Shown piece after piece: positions 54,927 to 61,668 of a stretch of 64,000 nucleotides of DNA. The position numbers were made by a program, and so were the translations under genes. The stretch comes from Rhodoferax_B sp049316285 (GTDB lineage: Bacteria > Pseudomonadota > Gammaproteobacteria > Burkholderiales > Burkholderiaceae_C). The stretch lies in contig NZ_JBMOXA010000008.1 of assembly GCF_049316285.1 (NCBI RefSeq), forward strand, positions 1 to 64,000, in the 5' to 3' direction. The notes beneath the pieces were generated by a model. It saw only the letters and a program-made list of their open reading frames with translations, was not told the origin of the DNA and did not search any database. Each line of letters opens with the position of its first letter. Positions within the stretch are counted from its first letter, which is position 1.

Positions 54927-55280
54927 GGGCCGTTAGCTCAGTTGGTTAGAGCAGAGGACTTAAGGGCATTTTCCTAAAGGTGTCACCCATGGTGATGCAT
55001 ATGGAAAAGCCAGATGGGTTGCACAAGGTAAGTTCACTCTGCCTTGATGTAGAACTTCTCAAATTCGGTGAACGCTAAAGCGCGCAAGCGTGATGCCAAC
55101 GCCGAGCGAAGCTCCGTATGTTGTACCTTCAGGCGCAACATTTTGGAGAACGTGTAGAGACTCGACGGGAAGGCCGAAAGGCAAGACAGAGTCCAGACCA
55201 CGAACCGGAAACGGGCGGCGAAAGCCGAGGTGGTAAGCATAATCCTTTGGTCGTTGGTTCAAGTCCAACACGGCCTACCA
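54927..55280 (+). tRNA. tRNA-Ile2 (CAU), interrupted by a group I intron in the anticodon loop
   Basis: Exon 1 is 54927-54960 and exon 2 is 55238-55280; joined they give a 77-nt tRNA with encoded CCA. The acceptor is GGGCCGT/ACGGCCT (first pair G-U), the anticodon stem GAGGA/TCCTT encloses loop CTCATAA (anticodon CAT), and the T-arm is GTTGG/CCAAC. The short variable loop excludes Leu, and the anticodon arm resembles E. coli tRNA-Ile2, whose C34 becomes lysidine. tRNA-Met is the alternative. Without removal of the 277-nt insert the gene could not make a tRNA. Confidence 0.93.
54961..55237 (+). other. Group I intron (Azoarcus-like, IC3 type) in tRNA-Ile2
   Basis: A 277-nt insert with a group I core. 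P4 pairs TCGGTG (55065-55070) with CGCCGA (55100-55105). P5a is CGC-GCAA-GCG. P7, the guanosine site, pairs GACT (55159-55162) with AGTC (55190-55193) within GTGTAGAGACTCGACGG and AGAGTCCAGACC. P8 is GCC-GAAA-GGC (55173-55182). P9 holds two GAAA hairpins (55205-55214, 55217-55226) inside CCAC/GTGG. It ends in G55237. P1 likely pairs exon ACU with GGU (54979-54981). No homing-endonuclease ORF is present. Confidence 0.93.
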
Positions 55281-55566
55281 CTTTTTTACAGGCGGCATTC
55301 CTGCCCGCCTTTTGCCGCCGAAGCGCGCCGATGCTGATCGGGCAGCGCGGCGGCCGGGCTATAGCTCCGAGGTAAGCTGCGCATGCCTTCAGCACCTTGA
55401 ATTTGTTGCGCAGCTATTACAAGTTCGCCGGCGCCAGCGTCGCCAAGTGTCCCGTGGTTTTGGTTATGATGGATTTGCTGCAATGCAGCAAATCGTATCG
55501 ATTCACCAGCCAATGCACCAGCCCAAGCTGGCTTGGCAAAACGCCTTGAGGCGAGGGAGATTTCCA
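55281..55566 (+). other. Gene-free leader region of galE
   Basis: The 286 bp after the tRNA contain a T6 run at 55282-55287 that could end tRNA transcription, and a purine-rich GAGGCGAGGGAGA segment just before galE that supplies the ribosome-binding site. I see no convincing gene, repeat or operator between them. Confidence 0.5.
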
Positions 55567-56580
55567 ATGATCATGGTCACCGGAGGTGCTGGCTACATCG
55601 GTACACACATTTGCGTCGAGTTGTTGGCCGCCGGGCACGACGTTGTGGTGTTCGATAATTTTTGCAATAGTCAGCCGGAAGCTGTGCAGCGTGTGGAGCA
55701 GATCTCGGGGCGCAAACTCACGTTGGTGACGGGCGACATCCGCGACCCGGTGGCGTTGGAAGCCGCGCTGCGCCAACACGCCGTGAAGGCTGTGATCCAC
55801 TGCGCCGGCTTAAAGGCGGTGGGTGAGTCGGTGGAGCAGCCCTTGGCCTACTATGACAACAACGTGGTCGGCACACTACGTCTGCTGGAGGCCATGCGCG
55901 CTGCGGGTGTGAACACGCTGGTGTTCAGCTCTTCCGCAACCGTTTACGGTGAGCCGCAATACCTGCCGCTGACCGAGGCACATCCGCTTTCGGCCACCAA
56001 CCCTTATGGCCGCAGCAAGCTGATGATTGAAGATATCTTGCGCGATCTGCACCGCAGCGATGCCAGTTGGCGCATAGGCATACTGCGTTATTTCAACCCC
56101 GTAGGGGCCCACATCAGCGGCAAGATTGGCGAAAACCCACGTGGTGTGCCAAACAACCTGCTGCCCTTTGTGGCCCAGGTCGCCGTGGGCCTGCGCAGCA
56201 GCCTCAACGTATGGGGCGATGACTACGAGACACCCGACGGTACCGGCGTGCGCGATTACATTCACGTCGTTGACTTGGCCGATGGCCACTTGAAGGCCTT
56301 GGCGTATCTGCAAAAGCAAGGTGGTCTGCTGACCGTGAACCTGGGCACCGGCAATGGCTACAGCGTGCTCGACATGGTGAAGGCCTTCGCCGAAGCCAGC
56401 GGCAAGCCTGTGCCCTATCAGGTGATGCCACGCCGCGCGGGCGATGTGGCCGCCTGTTATGCCGAGCCCAGCGAGGCGCTGCGCCTGCTGGGCTGGCGCG
56501 CCGAACGTGGCTTGGATGCCATGTGTGCCGATGCCTGGCGCTGGCAGAGCGGCAATCCGAATGGATTTGCTTCCAGCTGA
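55567..56580 (+). CDS. galE: UDP-glucose 4-epimerase GalE
   Basis: A 337-residue short-chain dehydrogenase-type epimerase interconverting UDP-glucose and UDP-galactose. The NAD fold GGAGYIGTH begins at residue 5, SSSATVYGEPQ holds the catalytic Ser/Thr region, and YGRSK is the Tyr-x-x-x-Lys pair. GVRDYIHVVDLADGH is typical GalE. ATG at 55567 begins exactly at the Rossmann fold. The long ORF beginning at 55312 was not used. Confidence 0.96.
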   Translation: MIMVTGGAGYIGTHICVELLAAGHDVVVFDNFCNSQPEAVQRVEQISGRKLTLVTGDIRDPVALEAALRQHAVKAVIHCAGLKAVGESVEQPLAYYDNNVVGTLRLLEAMRAAGVNTLVFSSSATVYGEPQYLPLTEAHPLSATNPYGRSKLMIEDILRDLHRSDASWRIGILRYFNPVGAHISGKIGENPRGVPNNLLPFVAQVAVGLRSSLNVWGDDYETPDGTGVRDYIHVVDLADGHLKALAYLQKQGGLLTVNLGTGNGYSVLDMVKAFAEASGKPVPYQVMPRRAGDVAACYAEPSEALRLLGWRAERGLDAMCADAWRWQSGNPNGFASS

Positions 56581-56590
56581 AAATTGCGTA

Positions 56591-56637
56591 GCAAAAACAA
56601 AAGCCCGCCGTGGATCACGGCGGGCTTTTGTTTTTGC
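56591..56637. terminator. Strong bidirectional terminator after galE
   Basis: A 22-bp perfect inverted repeat around a 3-nt loop GAT: GCAAAAACAAAAGCCCGCCG and two more bases, with the complement from 56616 to 56637. The long A and T tracts serve both galE and the convergent metK. Another 9-bp hairpin (GGCCGACAC) follows at 56639-56661. Confidence 0.92.
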
Positions 56638-56672
56638 TGGCCGACACAGCAGGTGTCGGCCAATGTGCTGAT

Positions 56673-56712
56673 TTACAGGCCGGCTGCAGCGCGCAAAGCA
56701 GCTGCCTTGTCG
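56673..56712 (-). repeat. Relic duplicate of the metK 3' end
   Basis: A 40-nt segment that aligns with the true metK end at 56791-56830. The first 18 bases (TTACAGGCCGGCTGCAGC) are identical and the rest is similar. Translated leftward it again reads DKAAALRAAAGL-stop, preceded by unrelated residues. It lies 78 bp past the metK stop. Confidence 0.8.
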
Positions 56713-56790
56713 CTACCTTGGTCTGCGTTCACATCGCTATGCGATATGAACTTCGCCCACACACGCCAACCGCGCTTTCGCGCGGCGGCC

Positions 56791-57972
56791 TTACAGGCCG
56801 GCTGCAGCACGCAGTGCTGCAGCTTTGTCGGTGCGTTCCCAGGTGAATTCGGGCTCTTCGCGGCCGAAGTGGCCATAGGCTGCGGTCTTTTCGTAGATCG
56901 GGCGCAGCAGGTCCAGCATCTGGATGATGCCCTTGGGGCGCAGGTCGAAGTGCTCGTTGACCAAAGCCGACAGCTTTTCGTCAGAGATCACACCCGTGCC
57001 TTCGGTGTAGACGGTGATGTTCATCGGACGGGCCACACCAATGGCGTAGGCCACCTGGATCTGGCACTGGCGTGCCAGGCCGGCGGCGACAATGTTCTTC
57101 GCCACGTAGCGCGCAGCGTAGGCGGCCGAACGGTCAACCTTGGATGGATCCTTGCCCGAGAACGCGCCACCACCGTGCGGGCAAGCGCCGCCATAGGTGT
57201 CGACGATGATCTTGCGGCCGGTCAGACCGCAGTCACCTTGCGGGCCGCCAATAACAAAGCGGCCGGTGGGGTTGATCAGGTACTTGGTGTCCTTCAGCCA
57301 TTCCTTGGGCAGCACTGGCTTGATGATTTCCTCGATGATGGCTTCATTGAAGCTGGCCTTCATCTTGGTGGCTGTTTCCGACTGGTCGGGGTGGTGTTGC
57401 GTGGACAGCACCACGGTGTCTATGCTGTGTGGCTTGCCATCCACATAACGCATCGTGACTTGGCTCTTGGCGTCGGGGCGCAGGAACGGCAGGCGGCCGT
57501 CCTTGCGCAACTGGGCTTGGCGCTCGACCAGGCGGTGGGCGTAGTAGATGGGCGCGGGCATCAACTCAGGCGTTTCGTCGCAGGCGTAGCCGAACATCAG
57601 GCCCTGGTCGCCGGCGCCGATGTTGAGGTGGTCATCGCTGGCGTGGTCCACGCCTTGGGCGATATCGTTGGACTGCTTGTCGTAGGCCACCATCACGGCG
57701 CAGCCCTTGTAGTCGATGCCGTATTCGGTGTTGTCGTAACCGATGCGTTTGATGGTGTCGCGTGCCACCTGGATGTAGTCGACGTGTGCGTTGGTGGTGA
57801 TTTCACCCGCCAACACCACCAGACCGGTGTTGGTCAGTGTTTCAGCGGCAACACGGCTGCGCGGGTCTTGCTTGAAAATTGCGTCGAGAATGGCATCTGA
57901 AATTTGATCCGCAACCTTGTCGGGATGGCCTTCAGACACCGATTCTGAGGTAAAGAGAAAGTCGTTCGCCAT
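56791..57972 (-). CDS. metK: S-adenosylmethionine synthetase MetK
   Basis: A 393-residue enzyme making SAM from methionine and ATP. SESVSEGHPDKVADQISDAI at residues 8-27, GAGDQGLMFGYA and GGGAFSGKDPSKVDRSAAY are the three signatures. ATG at 57972 (MANDFLF) is the conserved start; an in-frame ATG 15 nt upstream lacks support. The 104 bp upstream showed no recognisable SAM or SAH riboswitch. It converges with galE. Confidence 0.97.
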   Translation of the reverse strand: MANDFLFTSESVSEGHPDKVADQISDAILDAIFKQDPRSRVAAETLTNTGLVVLAGEITTNAHVDYIQVARDTIKRIGYDNTEYGIDYKGCAVMVAYDKQSNDIAQGVDHASDDHLNIGAGDQGLMFGYACDETPELMPAPIYYAHRLVERQAQLRKDGRLPFLRPDAKSQVTMRYVDGKPHSIDTVVLSTQHHPDQSETATKMKASFNEAIIEEIIKPVLPKEWLKDTKYLINPTGRFVIGGPQGDCGLTGRKIIVDTYGGACPHGGGAFSGKDPSKVDRSAAYAARYVAKNIVAAGLARQCQIQVAYAIGVARPMNITVYTEGTGVISDEKLSALVNEHFDLRPKGIIQMLDLLRPIYEKTAAYGHFGREEPEFTWERTDKAAALRAAAGL

Positions 57973-58112
57973 TTGAATAAACTCCACTGTTATAAAAAGA
58001 CAGACCTGATGCGTTGCGTCTGGCTTTGGAGCCTTGGCGAACGCTTTAGCAGATTTATTTAACGTCGCCCTGCAAGTTGTTCAGTAACTCAGCGACGCCC
58101 CAAGTTTACCCC

Positions 58113-58988
58113 ATGCTCCGATTGTTTCGTTTGTGCGCCTATCTGCCTTTGCCCCTGCTGCACGCACTGGGGGTGCTGCTGGGCTGGATTGTTTTTGCCT
58201 GTTCACCCACATACCGCCGCCGCTTTCGCGAAAACACACGCCAGGCCGGTGTGCCCGCGAAACAGGTGCGCCGCGCCATTGGCGAGGCCGGCAAGTTGGT
58301 GACCGAGCTGCCGTGGCTGTGGCTACGCCCCGCCGCGCAGAAGGTGCCCAAAATAAGCTGGCGCGGTGAAGAGCGCCTGGAAGCTGCGTTGGCTCAGGGC
58401 AAAGGTGTGATCTTCATGACGCCGCATGTCGGCAGCTTTGAGGCCGTGCCCCAGGCGCAGGCAGCACGTTTCAGCCCGCGTTATGGCGACATGACCATTC
58501 TTTACCGGCCCTCGCGTTTCGCCTGGATCGACACGTTGCTCAAGGAGGTGCGCTCGGCCCCTGGGCTGGAGCCTGCGCCCACCACCACCGGCGGTGTGCG
58601 TGTCATCATGAAAGCCCTGCGCCAGGGCCGGGTGGTTGGCTTGCTTCCGGACCAGGTGCCAGGTGAAGGCCAGGGTGTGTGGGCGCCGTTTTTTGGCCGT
58701 CCGGCCTACACCATGACGCTGGCCTTGCGCCTGGCGCGCCAGAGTGGCGCCCCCATGCTGGTGGCGCTGAGTGAACGCTTGTCCTGGGGCCGGGGCTACG
58801 TGGTGCACGTGGAGCCGCTCGAATTGCCTTTGGACCAAGGTGATGAAGTCGCCGCAGCGGCCATGAATGCCGCCATGGAACGTTTGATCCTGAAGCGCGC
58901 CGGCATGTATCTGTGGAGTTATGCGCGCTACAAAAAGCCGCGTGTAACCCCTATGGAAACGGCCGCCAGCAAAACCGCGAACCCCTGA
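58113..58988 (+). CDS. LpxL/HtrB-family lysophospholipid or lipid A acyltransferase
   Basis: A 291-residue inner-membrane-associated acyltransferase. One N-terminal hydrophobic helix (LPLLHALGVLLGWIVFACS) is followed by the catalytic H-x4-E motif in TPHVGSFEAVP, then YRPSRFAW and LLPDQVPGEGQGVWAPFFG. It transfers a fatty acyl chain to a lipid A precursor or related lipid. The start at 58113 is the first ATG; an upstream TTG at 58077 is unlikely. It is paired with a second LpxL-type gene 26 nt on. Confidence 0.9.
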   Translation: MLRLFRLCAYLPLPLLHALGVLLGWIVFACSPTYRRRFRENTRQAGVPAKQVRRAIGEAGKLVTELPWLWLRPAAQKVPKISWRGEERLEAALAQGKGVIFMTPHVGSFEAVPQAQAARFSPRYGDMTILYRPSRFAWIDTLLKEVRSAPGLEPAPTTTGGVRVIMKALRQGRVVGLLPDQVPGEGQGVWAPFFGRPAYTMTLALRLARQSGAPMLVALSERLSWGRGYVVHVEPLELPLDQGDEVAAAAMNAAMERLILKRAGMYLWSYARYKKPRVTPMETAASKTANP

Positions 58989-59014
58989 GCAACCTTGGTC
59001 AGAGAATCTTGTTG

Positions 59015-59893
59015 ATGCTTTCTTATCTCGGCATTGGGTTGATGCGTTTTGTCGCCTTGTGGCCGCTGCGCTGGGTGCGCGCGCTGGGGTTTGGCATGGG
59101 GCTTTTGTTGTTGAAGCTGATTCCACAGCGCCGCCGCATCGCTCAGGTCAACGTGGCGCTATGCTTTCCGCAGCTGTCTGCACAGGAACAGCAAGCCTTG
59201 GTGCGAAAAATCTTCATCTGCTTTACGCAGGCCTGGTTCGACCGTGCCTGGCTCTGGCACGCCAAGCCCGAGGTGGTGTTGGCGCGAACCAAACTGGTGG
59301 GCGCCGTGGAGCAGTTGCACGGCACCGAGCCCACACTGCTGTTTGGCCCGCACTTCGTGGGTTTGGATGCGGCGGCCACCGTCATCTCGCAGCGTGTGCC
59401 GCGCCGTTACACCACGCTCTACGCGGTGCAGAAGAACAAGGTGTTTGACGCGTGGATCACCAAGGGCCGGCAACGTTTTGCCGAGAACCGGCTGATCGAT
59501 CGTCACAGCGGCTTCAAACCCATAGTCTCGGCCTTGCGCCAGGGCGACCCGTTCTACCTGCTGCCCGACATGGACTTTGGCGCAGAAGACTCGTTCTTCG
59601 TGCCATTTTTTGGCGTGAGCACGGCGACGGTGCCCTCGCTGTCGCGTTTCGCCCGCTTGGGCCGCGCACGCGTCATCCCGGTCTTGCCACGTTTGACGCC
59701 CGAAGGTTACGAGATCCACATCTTGCCGGCCTGGACCGACTTTCCCACCGCCGATGCCGAGGCCGACACGGCGCTGATGAACCAACGCCTGCAAGGCTAT
59801 ATCGAGACCATGCCCGAGCAATACTTTTGGGTGCACAAGCGCTTCAAGAGTCGCCCGCCGGGTGAGGCGGACGTTTACCAGCGAAAAAAATAG
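59015..59893 (+). CDS. Second LpxL/HtrB-family acyltransferase
   Basis: A 292-residue acyltransferase paralogous to the preceding gene. H-x4-D is in GPHFVGLDAAA, with VQKNKVFDAWITKGR and LLPDMDFGAEDSFFVPFFG in the expected order. ATG at 59015 (MLSYLGIGLM) begins the hydrophobic N-terminus. Such tandem LpxL/LpxM-like pairs in betaproteobacteria probably add the two secondary acyl chains of lipid A; which enzyme acts first is not clear from sequence. Confidence 0.9.
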   Translation: MLSYLGIGLMRFVALWPLRWVRALGFGMGLLLLKLIPQRRRIAQVNVALCFPQLSAQEQQALVRKIFICFTQAWFDRAWLWHAKPEVVLARTKLVGAVEQLHGTEPTLLFGPHFVGLDAAATVISQRVPRRYTTLYAVQKNKVFDAWITKGRQRFAENRLIDRHSGFKPIVSALRQGDPFYLLPDMDFGAEDSFFVPFFGVSTATVPSLSRFARLGRARVIPVLPRLTPEGYEIHILPAWTDFPTADAEADTALMNQRLQGYIETMPEQYFWVHKRFKSRPPGEADVYQRKK

Positions 59894-59910
59894 CAACCCG
59901 TGGTCAGAGT

Positions 59911-59966
59911 TGCTATTGATTTGGAAGCATGTTGCGCTTGTTTGGTAAGCGCAAGAGGCCTATTTT
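59911..59966 (+). repeat. 56-bp interspersed repeat, reference copy
   Basis: TGCTATTGATTTGGAAGC, a variable centre, GCGCTT/AAGCGC inverted pair, then AGAGGCCTATTTT. Partners are at 30223-30278 (39/56 identical), 45821-45876 and 8840-8895. It lies between the convergent acyltransferase and engB genes. An additional AGCAAC/GTTGCT hairpin at about 59892-59914 precedes it and could add to termination. Confidence 0.65.
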
Positions 59967-59969
59967 TCA

Positions 59970-60782
59970 TCAATCTTCAGACTCGTCCAGTGTAGGCGGC
60001 TCGACGTCATCCACAACGGCTGCCGGGGCCACGGCTTCGGCTTCATCCGGGTGTGTCCAGTTGTACAACAGCTGGCTCACTTCGTCTATGCCTTGTTTCT
60101 TCATCGCCGAGAACAGCTTGACCTCGCCGCCGCCGGCCTGCAGGCGGGCGATGGACAAAGCCTTGTTGGCTTCGACGCGGGTCAGCTTGTCGGCCTTGGT
60201 CAACAGCACCAGAAACTTCAGGCCTTCTTCAACGCGTGGGCGAATGATGTCGAGCAGGATTTCGTCCAACTCGGTCAAACCGTGGCGCGGATCACACAAC
60301 ATCACGATGCCGGTGAGGTTTTCACGCGACACCAGATAGTTGGCCATTACCTGTTGCCAGCGGATTTTGGCGGTCTTGGGCACGGCCGCGTAGCCGTAAC
60401 CGGGCAGGTCGGCCAGCACCGCGTCGGTGGCGCCTTGTTTGCCCAGGCTGAACAAGTTGATGTGTTGTGTGCGGCCCGGCTTTTTGGAGGCGTAGGCCAG
60501 TTGCTTTTGCTGCGTCAGTGTGTTGATGCAGGTCGATTTGCCAGCGTTGGAGCGCCCCACAAAGGCGATCTCCGGTGCCGACAGCGGTGGCAGATGGTGC
60601 AACTGCGCGGCCGTGGTCAGAAAACGCGCGGTGTGCATCCAGCCGGACGCCACTGTTGTCGCGGACTTGATCACCGGTTTCGCCGCAGCGGCGCCGGCCC
60701 CGGTTTTGGCCGGGGTTTTAGGCGCTGTACGGGCAGGCGAACGGGTGGAGGGGCGGGCGTCAGCCGGGGCTTTGGGAGTCAT
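59970..60782 (-). CDS. engB: Ribosome biogenesis GTPase EngB (YihA)
   Basis: A 270-residue GTPase for 50S assembly. GRSNAGKST is the P-loop at about residue 76-84, DLPGYGYA is switch II, and TKADK is the base-specificity motif. An Ala/Pro/Lys-rich N-terminal extension of about 45 residues and an acidic tail make it longer than the usual ~200. It is divergent from cytochrome c4, a conserved neighbour in betaproteobacteria. Confidence 0.94.
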   Translation of the reverse strand: MTPKAPADARPSTRSPARTAPKTPAKTGAGAAAAKPVIKSATTVASGWMHTARFLTTAAQLHHLPPLSAPEIAFVGRSNAGKSTCINTLTQQKQLAYASKKPGRTQHINLFSLGKQGATDAVLADLPGYGYAAVPKTAKIRWQQVMANYLVSRENLTGIVMLCDPRHGLTELDEILLDIIRPRVEEGLKFLVLLTKADKLTRVEANKALSIARLQAGGGEVKLFSAMKKQGIDEVSQLLYNWTHPDEAEAVAPAAVVDDVEPPTLDESED

Positions 60783-60877
60783 GCAATCCTAGGAAAGTCC
60801 TCAGTAGGAGAACCGTACCCCCATTGTAGAATCGAACGGTTTTGCGCCGACAAACAACCAAAAACCAAACCCTCGAT

Positions 60878-61516
60878 ATGAAGTTTTTCGCTCCAGTGTT
60901 GGTTGCAGCCTTTTTTGCTGCTTCTGTGTCGACAGCTTTTGCGGCAGATGAAAAGCCTGCTGTTGCTACTCCCGCCAAGCCCGATCTCGTCAAAGGCGAG
61001 GCCAAGTTCACGGCCGTGTGTGCGGCCTGCCATGGCGCCGACGGCAACTCCGGTATCCCGGCCAACCCCAAGCTGGCCTACCAGCACCCTGAATACCTGG
61101 TGAAGCAACTGCAGGAGTTCAAGGCCGGCAAGCGCAAAGATGCGGTGATGAAGGGTTTTGCCTCCGACCTCAGCGACGACGACATGCGCAACATCGCTTT
61201 CTGGGCCGCAGCGCAAAAGCCCAAGGCCGGTTTTGCCAAAGACAAAGACAGCATCGCCCTGGGCGAGCGTATCTACCGCGGCGGCATTGCCGACCGCCAG
61301 GTGCCCGCCTGCGCGGGTTGCCACAGCCCCAACGGGGCCGGCATGCCTTCGCAATACCCACGCCTCAGCGGCCAGCATGCCGACTACACCAGCAAGCAGT
61401 TGGCCCAGTTCCGTGATGGCAGCCGTGGCAACAACGCTGTCATGGTCGGTGTGGCTGCCAAGCTGAACGACCGCGAAATCAAGGCTGTGGCCGACTACAT
61501 TGCCGGCCTGCGCTGA
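60878..61516 (+). CDS. Diheme cytochrome c4
   Basis: A 212-residue periplasmic cytochrome. The signal peptide (MKFFAPVLVAAFFAASVSTAFA) is followed by two heme motifs, CAACH and CAGCH, each with a later Met ligand (VMKGFA and VMVGVA). It is the c4-type electron donor to terminal oxidases. ATG at 60878 is chosen because the signal peptide starts there. It lies upstream of the resB-ccsB cytochrome maturation genes, which is apt. Confidence 0.94.
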   Translation: MKFFAPVLVAAFFAASVSTAFAADEKPAVATPAKPDLVKGEAKFTAVCAACHGADGNSGIPANPKLAYQHPEYLVKQLQEFKAGKRKDAVMKGFASDLSDDDMRNIAFWAAAQKPKAGFAKDKDSIALGERIYRGGIADRQVPACAGCHSPNGAGMPSQYPRLSGQHADYTSKQLAQFRDGSRGNNAVMVGVAAKLNDREIKAVADYIAGLR

Positions 61517-61564
61517 AGATATTTCTACATGCGGGATTGAACCCGAGAGCGGAATTTCAATCCT

Positions 61565-61598
61565 AAAAGGGCGGGCATCCTGGATGTCCCGCCCTTTT
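61565..61598 (+). terminator. Terminator after cytochrome c4
   Basis: AAAAGGGCGGG pairs with CCCGCCCTTTT across a short inner stem, with T4 after. It lies 49 nt past the stop and separates cytochrome c4 from resB. Confidence 0.88.
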
Positions 61599-61668
61599 CT
61601 CTGTATGAACAGAGATTCCTGAGCCTTCATTTCACGTTCGTTCCACCGTTCCTTCACGTTCCCCTCCC

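Noticed and set aside
54927..55280. tRNA-Leu(UAA) with a cyanobacterial-type intron
   Set aside because: The bases TAA follow GGACT, but the body has a short variable loop, so it is not a class II tRNA, and joining at that point does not restore a 7-nt anticodon loop.
57973..58112. SAM or SAH riboswitch upstream of metK
   Set aside because: I looked on the minus strand for the known conserved blocks and pairing and found none.
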